From positions 1 through 64,000 of the forward strand of contig JAFRRA010000004.1 in the NCBI GenBank assembly GCA_017428325.1: a DNA stretch of 64,000 bases. Reading direction: 5' to 3'. The notes beneath the pieces are model-generated. The model worked only from the letters and a program-made list of their open reading frames with translations, ran no database searches and had not been told where the DNA came from. Shown in pieces: positions 49,552 to 58,363 of the stretch (the first letter of the stretch is position 1; each line of letters begins with the position of its first letter). A program made the translations under genes and the position numbers. This DNA comes from Bacteroidales bacterium. Lineage in GTDB: Bacteria > Bacteroidota > Bacteroidia > Bacteroidales > UBA932.

Positions 49552-50190
49552 ATGGCAGACAACTATCTCGGAAAGAAAATGGAAGACCTGGCAAGCCGTA
49601 AAAAGGTTGTAAGGGCAAAAAGTAACGTAAAGAGCCTGGACACTCTTCTTCTGCGTAACCGAAGCTGCAGGGGCTGGGATCCGTCAGTCAAAGTAACTGA
49701 AGAGGATTTGCGAAAGATCGTGGCAGTCAACACAATGATACCTTCTGCCAAAAACCAGCAGGTGCTGCGTTTCAAGTTCCTGACCGGGAAAAAAGCCTCT
49801 GATTTCTGCAAGTTCATCAAGCTTGGAGCCCTGCTTCCGGAGCTTACGCTGCCGCCTAAGGGAATGGAACCATCTGCCTTCATTATTATCTGCTCTACCA
49901 TCGCCGAGAACAAATGGGTGGATATGGACCTTGGCATTGCAGCCCAGAGTATGCTACTGAAGGCCGTGGAAATGGGATATGCGGGAATATGCATAGGTGC
50001 CTTCAACAAGGCGGAAGCCCAGAAACTGGTTCCTGAAGGCCTGGAGCCGGTACTTGTAATCGCTCTGGGAAAGAGTGCGGAAAAGTACCAGATACTCCAC
50101 ATCGCCGAGGATGAAAACCACAACTACTTCAGGGAAAATGGAATACACTATATCCCGAAGGTAAGGATTGAAGATTTGATAATAGACTAG
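49552..50190 (+). CDS. Cytosolic nitroreductase-family protein
   Basis: 212-residue FMN-dependent nitroreductase without signal peptide. Landmarks are LLLRNRSCRGWDPSVKVTEE at the FMN phosphate site, VNTMIPSAKNQQVLRFKF, DLGIAAQSMLLKAVEMGYAG and VLVIALGKSAEKY. It would reduce nitro, quinone or flavin substrates with NAD(P)H. ATG at 49552 is fixed by the promoter just upstream. It precedes a WYL regulator by 11 bp, probably on one transcript. Confidence 0.88.
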   Translation: MADNYLGKKMEDLASRKKVVRAKSNVKSLDTLLLRNRSCRGWDPSVKVTEEDLRKIVAVNTMIPSAKNQQVLRFKFLTGKKASDFCKFIKLGALLPELTLPPKGMEPSAFIIICSTIAENKWVDMDLGIAAQSMLLKAVEMGYAGICIGAFNKAEAQKLVPEGLEPVLVIALGKSAEKYQILHIAEDENHNYFRENGIHYIPKVRIEDLIID

Positions 50191-50201
50191 CATACAGCAA
50201 T

Positions 50202-51101
50202 ATGGATCAGCCTAAAGTAGAAAGGATGCTGCGCCTGATGATGCTTCTGGCCGGCAACCGCAATTACACAATCAACGATCTGGCGGACAAACTGGAGACC
50301 TCCTACAGGTCTATCTACCGCTATATAGACACGTTCAAGGAGGCCGGATTCGTTGTGCACAAAAGCGGAGAGTATTACCATATAGCCAAGGAAAGCCCTT
50401 TCTTCAAGGATATTTCCCAGCTGGTGCATTTCACTGATGAAGAGGCATATATGGTCAACCGACTTATAGACGGCATAGACGATACCAATGTCATAAAGCA
50501 GAACCTTAGGAAGAAACTGGCAACTATCTACAGCATCTCCTCAATAGCGGATGTGGTGGTAAAAAGCGAGAATGCGGGTAATGTGAACGCCCTTATAGAA
50601 GCCATTCAGGAAAAGAAGCAGGTGGTCCTGAAAGATTACGCCAGCTCCCACACCGGGAAGGTGTCGGACCGCAAGGTTGAGCCTTACAAGTTCACAACCA
50701 ACTATATATCAGTGTGGTGCTATGACCTTGCAGATGGAAAGAACAAACTCTTCAAGACTGAGAGGATGGCTTCCGTCCAGGTAACGGACAAAGACTGGAC
50801 TCACGAGAATGACCACAAGGCAGAGTATATGGATATATTCCGCTACAGCAGCGCTGAAACCGAAGAGATTGAACTCCGCCTCAGCCTCAGGGCCAAGAAC
50901 CTGATAGAAGAGGAATATCCTCTCAGCGGCAAGTTCATAACAAGGGAGAACGACGGATTCTGGATTCTCAAGACAGAGATATGCTCCCCTTTCGGGGCTG
51001 CCAGATTTGTTGCAGGACTGCCGGATGACATTCAGGTTATCAAAGGCCGCAAACTAAAGAGATGCCTCCACGATTACGCCAGGAAACTTGCTGATATATA
51101 A
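50202..51101 (+). CDS. WYL-domain transcriptional regulator
   Basis: 299-residue regulator with an N-terminal winged helix (about 5-70; YTINDLADKLETSYRSIYRYI in part, with the recognition helix SYRSIYRYID) and a WYL domain (about 135-225, starting ALIEAIQEKKQVVLKDYASS in part) plus a C-terminal WCX-like extension. WYL proteins sense ligands, often nucleic-acid related, and control nearby genes. The last base of its TAA is the first base of the next ATG, so it is coupled to the LTA-synthase-like gene. Confidence 0.88.
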   Translation: MDQPKVERMLRLMMLLAGNRNYTINDLADKLETSYRSIYRYIDTFKEAGFVVHKSGEYYHIAKESPFFKDISQLVHFTDEEAYMVNRLIDGIDDTNVIKQNLRKKLATIYSISSIADVVVKSENAGNVNALIEAIQEKKQVVLKDYASSHTGKVSDRKVEPYKFTTNYISVWCYDLADGKNKLFKTERMASVQVTDKDWTHENDHKAEYMDIFRYSSAETEEIELRLSLRAKNLIEEEYPLSGKFITRENDGFWILKTEICSPFGAARFVAGLPDDIQVIKGRKLKRCLHDYARKLADI

Positions 51102-52924
51102 TGAGAAGCAGACTGTCTTTCATACTCAGGTATTTTGTCCTTCTGGTGGTGATTTTCATTCTCCAGAAACCCCTGTTCATGCTTTTTGCAGGAGAGGGCC
51201 AGGTTTTCTCGGCATCTGATTGCCTGAGTGTCATGTATCACGGTCTGGCGATGGACCTCTCCACCGCGGCTTATGTTTCAGTCATACCTTGGATAGTTGC
51301 ACTGGTCAGCCTTTTCATAAAACTGAACCCTAGAAAGGTCCTCAGGCCATATCACATTATAGCAGCCCTAGTCCTCAGCCTGATATTCATCTCCGACATA
51401 TCCCTCTATCCGTTCTGGCAGTTCAAGCTTGATGCTTCCGTATTTCTCTACCTGGACAGCCCGGGGGAAGCCACCGCAAGCGTCTCCACCGGTTATCTGA
51501 TAATCAGGATATTGGCCGTTGCCGCCTATGCTGTCGTAATCTACGCCCTGCTTAACCGGACAACCCCTAAATCATTTGGGGTTCAGGAAGAAAGACGCAG
51601 GAAAATAACAGCTCCGCTGATTGCCGTTATTCTGGCCGGAGGTCTGATTTTCCTTGCAATGAGAGGTGGAGTCAAGGAATCCGTGATGAATGTGGGACGG
51701 GCTTATTTCTGCGACAGGCAGTTCCTGAACCACAGTGCCGTCAACCCGGCTTTCAGCCTCTTCTCCTCCATAGGCAAAAGCAAGGACTTCAGCAGTCAGT
51801 ACCGCTTTACGAGCAAGGAAAAGACAGAGGTCTATTTCGGCTCGTTCTATAACCAGGGGAGGGATACATCGCTGAGCATAAGGCTCTTGAATACCATAAA
51901 ACCGAATGTCCTGATAATCGAGATGGAGAGTTTCGGCTCCACCTACACGGATCCGCAGATCCAGGGTTATTCCAGGGAAACCGTGGCCCCCAACTGGTGG
52001 AGAATCGCTGGCGAAGGCGTTCTCTTCAATAACCTCTGGTGCAACAGCTACCGCACAGACAGGGGCACGGTCTCTATCTTCAGCGGCTATCCTGCATTCC
52101 CCAAGACTTCCCTTATGAAGCAGCCGAAGGTAGTGGAAAAGCTCCCTAGACTTGCCGAGGCATTCCTGAATGAGGGCTATTCTACCCACTTCCTCTATGG
52201 AGGAGACATAAACTTCACCAATACAAAGGGTTACCTAATAACCAACGGCTTTAGAAATCTCGTCGCCGATACAGATTTCACTCATAAGGAGCAGAAGAGC
52301 AACAAGTGGGGAGTGGATGATGCCATAACATTCAGGTTCCTCGCCCAACAACTCCAAAACCTTGAGAGCCCTTGGTTCTACGGCTTCCTGACCCTATCAA
52401 GCCACGAGCCATTTGACGTGCCGGAAAAACTTCTTGACGACAAGGTGCTGAACTCCGCCGCCTACACTGACAGATGTCTTGGAATGCTGATAGACAGCCT
52501 CAAAAACAGCCTAGTCTGGGACAATCTCCTTGTGGTAATACTTCCGGACCACAATATGCTTTACAGGCAATCCTACAGCCCGGAATACTTCAAAAACCGC
52601 ATGATATGGACCGGAGGAGCCATATCCGCTACTGGAACAGAAATCAACACGATTATGAACCAGAGCGATGTGGCAGCAACACTCCTGGCCCAGCTGGGAA
52701 TGAGCATTGAAGACTTCCCGCTCAGCCGCAACATCCTCTCCCCATCATATACAGCCCCAAGCGCCTTCTGCTGCTACAACAACGGCTTTGTCCTGGCCGA
52801 CTCCCTGGTTGCTTTCACATACGATCTGGACAAGATGCAGGATAGCGGTCCAGAGGAAAAAGAAACTCTTGGCAAGGCACTTCTTCAGACACTTTATGAC
52901 GGTCTCGGAGCCCTAACGCATTAA
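51101..52924 (+). CDS. LTA-synthase-like membrane sulfatase-fold phosphotransferase
   Basis: 607-residue inner-membrane enzyme. Five N-terminal helices (about 8-190) precede a periplasmic alkaline-phosphatase/sulfatase domain (about 250-600). Metal and nucleophile residues are visible: Glu in LIIEMESFGS, the Thr nucleophile in YRTDRGTVSIFSG, GDINFTN, and Asp-His in VILPDHNML. Gram-negative members transfer phosphoethanolamine or glycerophosphate to surface glycans or lipids rather than making teichoic acid; the acceptor is not known. It is coupled by a 1-bp overlap to the WYL regulator gene. Confidence 0.9.
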   Translation: MRSRLSFILRYFVLLVVIFILQKPLFMLFAGEGQVFSASDCLSVMYHGLAMDLSTAAYVSVIPWIVALVSLFIKLNPRKVLRPYHIIAALVLSLIFISDISLYPFWQFKLDASVFLYLDSPGEATASVSTGYLIIRILAVAAYAVVIYALLNRTTPKSFGVQEERRRKITAPLIAVILAGGLIFLAMRGGVKESVMNVGRAYFCDRQFLNHSAVNPAFSLFSSIGKSKDFSSQYRFTSKEKTEVYFGSFYNQGRDTSLSIRLLNTIKPNVLIIEMESFGSTYTDPQIQGYSRETVAPNWWRIAGEGVLFNNLWCNSYRTDRGTVSIFSGYPAFPKTSLMKQPKVVEKLPRLAEAFLNEGYSTHFLYGGDINFTNTKGYLITNGFRNLVADTDFTHKEQKSNKWGVDDAITFRFLAQQLQNLESPWFYGFLTLSSHEPFDVPEKLLDDKVLNSAAYTDRCLGMLIDSLKNSLVWDNLLVVILPDHNMLYRQSYSPEYFKNRMIWTGGAISATGTEINTIMNQSDVAATLLAQLGMSIEDFPLSRNILSPSYTAPSAFCCYNNGFVLADSLVAFTYDLDKMQDSGPEEKETLGKALLQTLYDGLGALTH

Positions 52925-52946
52925 AATTGCGTATTCCTGTCGTAAA

Positions 52947-52978
52947 GTTGTAAATATTAGAGATTTTTTATACTTTTG
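52947..52978 (+). promoter_or_regulatory. Promoter of the second WYL regulator
   Basis: GTTG (52947-52950), 20-bp spacer, TACTTTTG (52971-52978), then the ATG at 52995. The in-frame TTG at 52989 is too near the expected transcription start and is not favoured. Confidence 0.6.
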
Positions 52979-52994
52979 CGCAAAACAATTGTAT

Positions 52995-54116
52995 ATGTCT
53001 GTTACCTCTAACGCGCTCCTGAGGCACATAACCATAGACGCATGCCTGAGAGATACCGCCCACAAGTATTCTCTCCAGGACCTCATTGCGGCCTGTACCA
53101 GAGCGATAAAGGAGAACAGCAAGGGCAAGCTCAAGGACAATTTTGCTGTGTCCACAAGGACAGTCCAGCTGGACCTCCAGCTGATGAGAGACAAGAAAAA
53201 GGGATACAACGCCCCTATCGTGGTCTATGAGCAGAAATACTACAAGTACTCGGATCCGGATTATTCCATCGGCAACGCAAACGTCAAGCAGACCGCCCTC
53301 ACACCGCTTTCAGAGATAGCCGAGACACTGGAAAGATATTCCAGGATGGCGGGAATGGAGTCTCTGGAAGGAGCCGTGGACCTTATCAGGGAATGCCTTG
53401 AGGTAAAGGTAAACGGAGCGTTCCAGAAGATACGCAGGCAGAAGGCCGCAAAGCCGTCGGGTGGAGCGTTCCTGGACATAATCAAGGACGCTGTAATACA
53501 TCGCAGAGTATTGAGCCTCAGCTTCACCGATGAAAGAGGATTCGCACGCGAGATGATATTCTACCCTCTCCACCTTACCACCTGGAAGGACAAGTGGTTC
53601 TGCCTGGGATTTGTGGACGGCAAGGAAGGAGTGCAGGCAGTGCAGACAGATTGCGTGACTAGCTATTCCTACGCGATATTGCCGTTCCCGCCTAACTACA
53701 GGTTCAACGCGGATGAATATTTTGCGGACATAATCGGCATCAGCCATCCTGCAGAAAAGAGGGAAGACATTGTGTTCAAGGCAGAGGGATGCATTGCCCG
53801 GTATCTGATACAGAATCCGCTGCACCATTCCCAGAAGCTATCCCAGAAGGCTGACGACGGAAGCTGCACTTTCCGACTGTCCCTGATACCTAACGACGAA
53901 TTCTTCAGATGGGTTTACGAAAACCATCCTTACATAACCATCCAGAGCCCAAAGTATCTGGAAACCAGGGCAAACGACTTCATACGCAACGTGGTTTCAG
54001 ACCTGCCTAGTCCTGTGCCGGCATCTGAAGTCAAGTCCAGGAAGGAGAAGGATAACAGGAAAAAGAAGAAACAGCAGGATAAGCCGGAGGAAGACCTCTT
54101 CTCATCCCTGTTCTGA
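52995..54116 (+). CDS. WYL-domain transcriptional regulator
   Basis: 373-residue regulator. Residues about 1-85 form a helical DNA-binding region (IDACLRDTAHKYSLQDLIAAC, in part, and FAVSTRTVQLDLQLM), the WYL domain lies at about 155-240 (IHRRVLSLSFTDERG, FYPLHLTTWKDKWFCLGFVDG) and a C-terminal domain follows. The tail (about 345-373) is very Lys-rich and ends DLFSSLF. This layout matches Bacteroidetes WYL proteins that are longer than the common 300 residues. It has its own promoter and is followed by a HAD gene after 14 bp. Confidence 0.87.
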   Translation: MSVTSNALLRHITIDACLRDTAHKYSLQDLIAACTRAIKENSKGKLKDNFAVSTRTVQLDLQLMRDKKKGYNAPIVVYEQKYYKYSDPDYSIGNANVKQTALTPLSEIAETLERYSRMAGMESLEGAVDLIRECLEVKVNGAFQKIRRQKAAKPSGGAFLDIIKDAVIHRRVLSLSFTDERGFAREMIFYPLHLTTWKDKWFCLGFVDGKEGVQAVQTDCVTSYSYAILPFPPNYRFNADEYFADIIGISHPAEKREDIVFKAEGCIARYLIQNPLHHSQKLSQKADDGSCTFRLSLIPNDEFFRWVYENHPYITIQSPKYLETRANDFIRNVVSDLPSPVPASEVKSRKEKDNRKKKKQQDKPEEDLFSSLF

Positions 54117-54130
54117 CAGAGAGAATTACC

Positions 54131-54967
54131 ATGAACAAGAAGAAAGAGAAGCCGATAGTGGCGCTGATATACGACTTTGACGGGACTCTCGCTCCCGGCA
54201 ATATGCAGGAGTATTCCTTCATAAACGCCGTTGGAAGAAGCAAGGACGAGTTCTGGGGAGAAACTCACGAGATGGCCCGCAACCAGGATTCGGACGGAGT
54301 GCTCATTTATATGCTTCTCATGCTTGAGGAGGCAAAACGCAAGGGCATCCGCCTGACCAGGAAGAGACTGCGCACATTCGGGCGGGACATCACATACTTC
54401 AAAGGCGTTGAGACCTGGTTTTCAAGGATCAAGGAAATAGGAAGAAAAGAAGGCGTAATCGTTGAGCATTATATCAATTCCTCCGGTCTTCTTGAAATCA
54501 TGCAGGGAACCAGCATAGCTAAGGAGTTCAAGGCAATCTTCGCCAGTTCATTCTATTACGGCAAGGACGGATGCGCCATCTGGCCTGCCTCGGCAGTAAA
54601 CTACACCAACAAGACACAGTTCCTCTTCAAGATTAACAAGGGTATCCTCAACATACACGACAGCGAAAAGATCAACTCTTCAGTTCCTGAGGAGGAAAAG
54701 AGAGTCTCCTTCTCGAATATGATCTATTTCGGCGACGGGGAAACGGACGTGCCTTGCATGAAACTCACCCGCCAGCTGGGAGGAACCTCGATTGCAGTCT
54801 ATAACTCATCCCCGGCATCACAGAAAGTGGCACAGAGACTCTATGAGCAGCACAGGGTAAGCTTCATCTGCCCGGCCGACTACAGCAAGGGAAGCCTTGT
54901 TGAGGAAATCGTCACCAAGCTTATAAGGAAGATTAAAGCAGACGACGCCTTATCGTCTCTTCGATAA
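54131..54967 (+). CDS. HAD-family phosphatase
   Basis: 278-residue HAD protein. Motif I is ALIYDFDGTLAPG (Asp15, Asp17), motif II HYINSSGLLE and motif IV IYFGDGETDVPCM. The helical cap between motifs I and II is large. It resembles phosphoserine-phosphatase-like HADs common in Bacteroidetes; the substrate is unknown. It follows the WYL gene by 14 bp. Its last 35 bp overlap the 3' end of the convergent cytidylate-kinase-like gene. Confidence 0.86.
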   Translation: MNKKKEKPIVALIYDFDGTLAPGNMQEYSFINAVGRSKDEFWGETHEMARNQDSDGVLIYMLLMLEEAKRKGIRLTRKRLRTFGRDITYFKGVETWFSRIKEIGRKEGVIVEHYINSSGLLEIMQGTSIAKEFKAIFASSFYYGKDGCAIWPASAVNYTNKTQFLFKINKGILNIHDSEKINSSVPEEEKRVSFSNMIYFGDGETDVPCMKLTRQLGGTSIAVYNSSPASQKVAQRLYEQHRVSFICPADYSKGSLVEEIVTKLIRKIKADDALSSLR

Positions 54968-55574
54968 GGTCTGCGCAGCCGTCTATTCCAAGAAGGCTGG
55001 AATTCAAGCACATATCATAACTCTCCGCAGCTCCCCAGGTTTTGAAGGAGTAGTCTCCGTAGTATGAAGCCCTCTTGCGGTCCCCCTTCCGGAGAAGATC
55101 CGCCAGCTTTTCGTCTGAAAGACCTTCAGAATCTCCGTATTTGTTCACTGTGCGCACTCTGTTGATACGGTCCTCCATAGAGGCTGTAATGAAGACGTTG
55201 AAGCATCCTGGAACATCCCTCAGGATATAATCCGCGCATCTTCCCACGAATATCGTTGACCCCTCGGCAGCCAGTTTGCGGATTACTTCGCTCTGGATGG
55301 TGAATATTGTGTTGCTGTTATAGACACTGGGCTTGAAAGTGTTGGAAATCACCTCTGCAAAGGAAGTCAGGCTGAAACCGGTATTCAGGGAAAGGTTGTC
55401 TTTCTCGTCCTCTTTTGCAAAAACGGAATGGTCCAGGCCGCTTTCCTTTGCCGCCAGAGCCAGAAGTTCCTTGTCATAAACCTTGATGCCGAAACGCTTT
55501 CCAAGTTCTCTGGCAACGTCAAGCCCGCCGGCCCCTATCTGGCGTCCAATGTTTATGTGAATATTCTTTTCCAT
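54933..55574 (-). CDS. Cytidylate kinase-like family protein
   Basis: 213-residue P-loop protein of the cytidylate-kinase-like family. The loop is degenerate relative to GxxGxGKS: INIGRQIGAGGLDVARELG. Further features are VYDKELLALAAKESG, TIFVGRCADYIL and FNVFITASMEDRINRV. Family members are widespread in gut Firmicutes and Bacteroidetes beside transport genes, and kinase activity on CMP is not assured. It starts 1 bp after the MATE stop, suggesting co-transcription. Its 3' end overlaps the convergent HAD gene by 35 bp. Confidence 0.88.
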   Translation of the reverse strand: MEKNIHINIGRQIGAGGLDVARELGKRFGIKVYDKELLALAAKESGLDHSVFAKEDEKDNLSLNTGFSLTSFAEVISNTFKPSVYNSNTIFTIQSEVIRKLAAEGSTIFVGRCADYILRDVPGCFNVFITASMEDRINRVRTVNKYGDSEGLSDEKLADLLRKGDRKRASYYGDYSFKTWGAAESYDMCLNSSLLGIDGCADLIEETIRRRLL

Positions 55575-56936
55575 CTATGAAGCGTTAAGATTTATGTTTC
55601 TGCGGAATTCGTTCCTCTGCCTCAGAAGCAGCCACAATGTAAGTATGCTGGCAATAAGGTCCGATATCGGGAGGCTCCACCATACCCCGTCCACGCCCAG
55701 TATCGGTGGAAGCACCAGGAGCAGAGGCAGCAGGCAGATTGCCTGTCGGCTGAGGCTCAGGAAGATAGCCTTCTTGGCCTTGCCGATGCTCTGGAAGAAA
55801 TTTGTGGTCACCATCTGGAAACCGACAATGGCAAAGGCCACAAAGTTTATTCTCATACCCCTGGTAGTGTGGGCCAGAAGCTCCTCGTCGTCGGTGAATA
55901 TCTCCGCAAGCTGCCTAGGGAACAGTTCCGCCACTATGAAGAACAGGGTGGTCACCACCGTAGCCCAGATGATGGAGATGCGGAGCACTTTGGAAACCCT
56001 GTCGTGTTTCTGGGCACCGTAGTTGTAACCTGCAATCGGCTGCATTCCCTGATTAATGCCCATCACTATCATAACTGCAATGAAAACCAGGCGGTTCTGT
56101 ATTCCGTAGGCTCCAATTGCCATGTCCCCTCCGTATTTGTAAAGCTGCCTGTTTATAACTATCACGATAATGCAGGCGCAGGCGTTCATCAGGAACGGAG
56201 CCATACCTATGGAGAATGTCTGGGATATGATCTTCTTCTTCAGGCGATAGATCCCCCTCTGGAAATGAATCACCCTGTTTTTGTCTGAAACCAGGCTAAT
56301 GACGTAGACCATTGCCAGGAACTGGGACAGCACGGTTGCTATCGCCGCTCCCCTGATACCCCACTTGAAAATGAAGATGAACACGTAGTCCAGGACAAAG
56401 TTTATCGCGACAGTGAAAATTGTGGCTCCCATCGCCTTCTTGGGAAGACCCATAACCCTCACCACAGCGTTGAGGCCGAAGTAAAGATGGGTAATCACAT
56501 TGCCCAGGAGGATGATGAACATATACTCCCTCGCATAGGAAATGGTGTTCTCGCTGGCTCCGAAGAAATACAGTATGGGATCCAGGAACGCAATGACCAA
56601 AGCGCCGAAAATGATGCCGGTGATAATGTTAAGTACAAGGGAATTGCCCAGTACACGGTTAGCCGTGTCGTAGTTTTTCTGTCCAAGAAGGACGCTAATC
56701 AGAGTGGCTGCTCCAACCCCCACAAGTGTTCCCACAGCAGCGCTGAGGTTCATTATCGGGAATGTAAGGGCCAGTCCCGCAAGTGCCAATGGACCAACTC
56801 CCTGACCGATGAAAATGCTGTCGCACATGTTGTAAAGCGAAGATGCAGTCATCGCAATAATCGCCGGTACAGCATATTGCCTCAACAGCTTGGATATTTT
56901 TTCAGTTCCAAGTTCAGTAGGGATTACTACAGCCAT
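55575..56936 (-). CDS. MATE-family efflux transporter
   Basis: 453-residue inner-membrane exporter with twelve helices in two halves (LLRQYAVPAIIAMTASSLYNMCDSIFIGQGVG in part; repeat near IGMAPFLMNACACIIVIVINRQL in part). Na+- or H+-driven efflux of cationic drugs or metabolites is typical. ATG at 56936 is preferred to the in-frame start at 56972, which would overlap the start of the tRNA on the other strand and add an atypical Cys/Lys-rich leader. It abuts the cytidylate-kinase-like gene. Confidence 0.92.
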   Translation of the reverse strand: MAVVIPTELGTEKISKLLRQYAVPAIIAMTASSLYNMCDSIFIGQGVGPLALAGLALTFPIMNLSAAVGTLVGVGAATLISVLLGQKNYDTANRVLGNSLVLNIITGIIFGALVIAFLDPILYFFGASENTISYAREYMFIILLGNVITHLYFGLNAVVRVMGLPKKAMGATIFTVAINFVLDYVFIFIFKWGIRGAAIATVLSQFLAMVYVISLVSDKNRVIHFQRGIYRLKKKIISQTFSIGMAPFLMNACACIIVIVINRQLYKYGGDMAIGAYGIQNRLVFIAVMIVMGINQGMQPIAGYNYGAQKHDRVSKVLRISIIWATVVTTLFFIVAELFPRQLAEIFTDDEELLAHTTRGMRINFVAFAIVGFQMVTTNFFQSIGKAKKAIFLSLSRQAICLLPLLLVLPPILGVDGVWWSLPISDLIASILTLWLLLRQRNEFRRNINLNAS

Positions 56937-56947
56937 AAATTTTTTAT

Positions 56948-56955
56948 TACTTTTG
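56948..56955 (+). promoter_or_regulatory. -7 box for tRNA-Thr
   Basis: TACTTTTG, 12 bp before the tRNA 5' end, as expected for a stable RNA with a short leader. No clear -33 box. Confidence 0.5.
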
Positions 56956-56967
56956 CACCCGCAACAA

Positions 56968-57040
56968 GCCATCTTAGCTCAGCAGGTAGAGCAACGCATT
57001 CGTAACGCGTAGGTCTGGAGTTCGAACCTCCAAGATGGCT
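56968..57040 (+). tRNA. tRNA-Thr, anticodon CGT
   Basis: A 73-nt cloverleaf can be folded by eye: a 7-bp acceptor stem (GCCATCT with AGATGGC), D arm GCTC...GAGC, anticodon arm ACGCA-TTCGTAA-CGCGT with anticodon CGT at 34-36, a 5-nt variable loop, and T arm TGGAG-TTCGAAC-CTCCA. The CCA end is not encoded. The bottom pair of the anticodon stem (31:39) is A.C rather than A-U. It reads ACG codons. Confidence 0.93.
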
Positions 57041-57048
57041 CCTCTATT

Positions 57049-58281
57049 CTACCAGTTCAAGATTTTCTTGAAATCGTAAGTCTCAGGATCCGGAACGTAC
57101 TTTTTGGCCGCCTCGTAGTCTGCAGGCGTGATGTAGTGCATTATGTACTCGAAGATCATATTCACCTTGTCCTGATGGATGTTCACTCCCCTAGGAGGGA
57201 TCTTTCCAGTGGTCGGATCCTGCATATCCTTCAAGTACAGGCTCTTGATGCTACCGTTCAGGTCCATGTAAACCATACATCCGGTAATGCCCTGCTTGAA
57301 GAGCTTGTAGACTCCCATACCGAGCTCGGTACAGTAAACCAGGTCGTAAGCGTGAGGAGTGATGCAGCGTACCTCGTATCCGATCTCCACCGGACGGATC
57401 TTCACCTTCAGGCCTAGCTGATTGAGTTTAACGTCAAGTATATCGTTGAACATCTGTGCCTTGGAAATCTTTCCAAGCTCAGGATGGCCATGCTCGTCGT
57501 ACGAGAATCTCACACCATAGTTCTTGAGTTCCTCAGGAGAGAAGCCCTCGAACACGCCCTCGGAAATGATGATGGCGCCGTAGTCGATTCCCAGAATCTT
57601 TCTCTTGATGATGGCGGAAACCGCCATGTTCAGAATCTTCTCCACGGAAATGTCACTCTTGTTGAACATCTCCGGAATCACGATCATCGGGAAGTGGTTG
57701 GTGTAGCCGATTGCCAGTGCAAGGTGTCCAGCACTGCGTCCCATAGCGGAAATCACAAACCAGTTGTGGCTGGTGCGGGCATCCTCATAAACGGTAGCTG
57801 CAATCCTGGAACCCTCTCCCTTTGCGCTCTGGTATCCGAACGTAGGGATGTTCTGAGGCAGAGGAAGGTCATTGTCTATGGTCTTTGGAACATGTATGTT
57901 CGCAATAGGGAAATCATTTTGCTTCAGGAACTTGGCTATGCGGTTCGCGGTAGATGCGGTATCGTCTCCACCGATGGTTACCAACAGTTTTATGTTATTG
58001 TCCTGGAAGAATTTCAGGTTGAAGTTCTTGTCGAAGTCCTCCTGGGTAGGCTTGAAACGGCTCATCACAAGGTAGGAGCCTCCGCGGTTGAATATGTCGT
58101 CCGCCTTGAAGAAATCCAGCTCCACATAATCAGGATTCTCGGAGAAAAGGCCTTTATAACCTCCGTGAAGGCCTAAAACACGGTATCCGTTGCTTATGAA
58201 AGTTTTGGTTATACTGCCAACAACAGTGTTCATTCCCGGGGCTGGACCGCCGCCTGTGAGGATAACGATAGATTTTTGCAT
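57049..58281 (-). CDS. PPi-dependent 6-phosphofructokinase
   Basis: 410-residue phosphofructokinase that makes fructose 1,6-bisphosphate reversibly. Two marker positions point to pyrophosphate, not ATP, as phosphoryl donor: Asp in GGDDTAST (residues 104-107) and Lys in PKTIDND (132-138). Other substrate-site motifs are TGGGPAPGMN, AMGRSAGHLA and the late YEVRCITPHAYDL. PPi-PFKs are typical of anaerobes and save ATP. A -7 box (TACATTTG) at 58306-58313 serves it. It ends 8 bp past the tRNA on the opposite strand and is divergent from ligA. Confidence 0.93.
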   Translation of the reverse strand: MQKSIVILTGGGPAPGMNTVVGSITKTFISNGYRVLGLHGGYKGLFSENPDYVELDFFKADDIFNRGGSYLVMSRFKPTQEDFDKNFNLKFFQDNNIKLLVTIGGDDTASTANRIAKFLKQNDFPIANIHVPKTIDNDLPLPQNIPTFGYQSAKGEGSRIAATVYEDARTSHNWFVISAMGRSAGHLALAIGYTNHFPMIVIPEMFNKSDISVEKILNMAVSAIIKRKILGIDYGAIIISEGVFEGFSPEELKNYGVRFSYDEHGHPELGKISKAQMFNDILDVKLNQLGLKVKIRPVEIGYEVRCITPHAYDLVYCTELGMGVYKLFKQGITGCMVYMDLNGSIKSLYLKDMQDPTTGKIPPRGVNIHQDKVNMIFEYIMHYITPADYEAAKKYVPDPETYDFKKILNW

Positions 58282-58305
58282 AATACGATGACTCTAAATC
58301 GGGGA

Positions 58306-58313
58306 CAAATGTA
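58306..58313 (-). promoter_or_regulatory. -7 box for the PPi-phosphofructokinase
   Basis: TACATTTG on the minus strand, 24 bp before the ATG at 58281. It is one half of a divergent promoter pair with ligA. Confidence 0.5.
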
Positions 58314-58335
58314 CCATTTTTATTAAAATAATCGC

Positions 58336-58343
58336 TAAATTTG
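58336..58343 (+). promoter_or_regulatory. -7 box for ligA
   Basis: TAAATTTG, 20 bp before the ATG at 58364 and 22 bp from the opposing PFK box. Confidence 0.5.
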
Positions 58344-58363
58344 GCAGATTGTAGGCCATTTAT

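Noticed and set aside
57484..58176. 230-residue plus-strand open frame opposite the phosphofructokinase
   Set aside because: Antisense shadow; the PFK motifs are complete on the minus strand.
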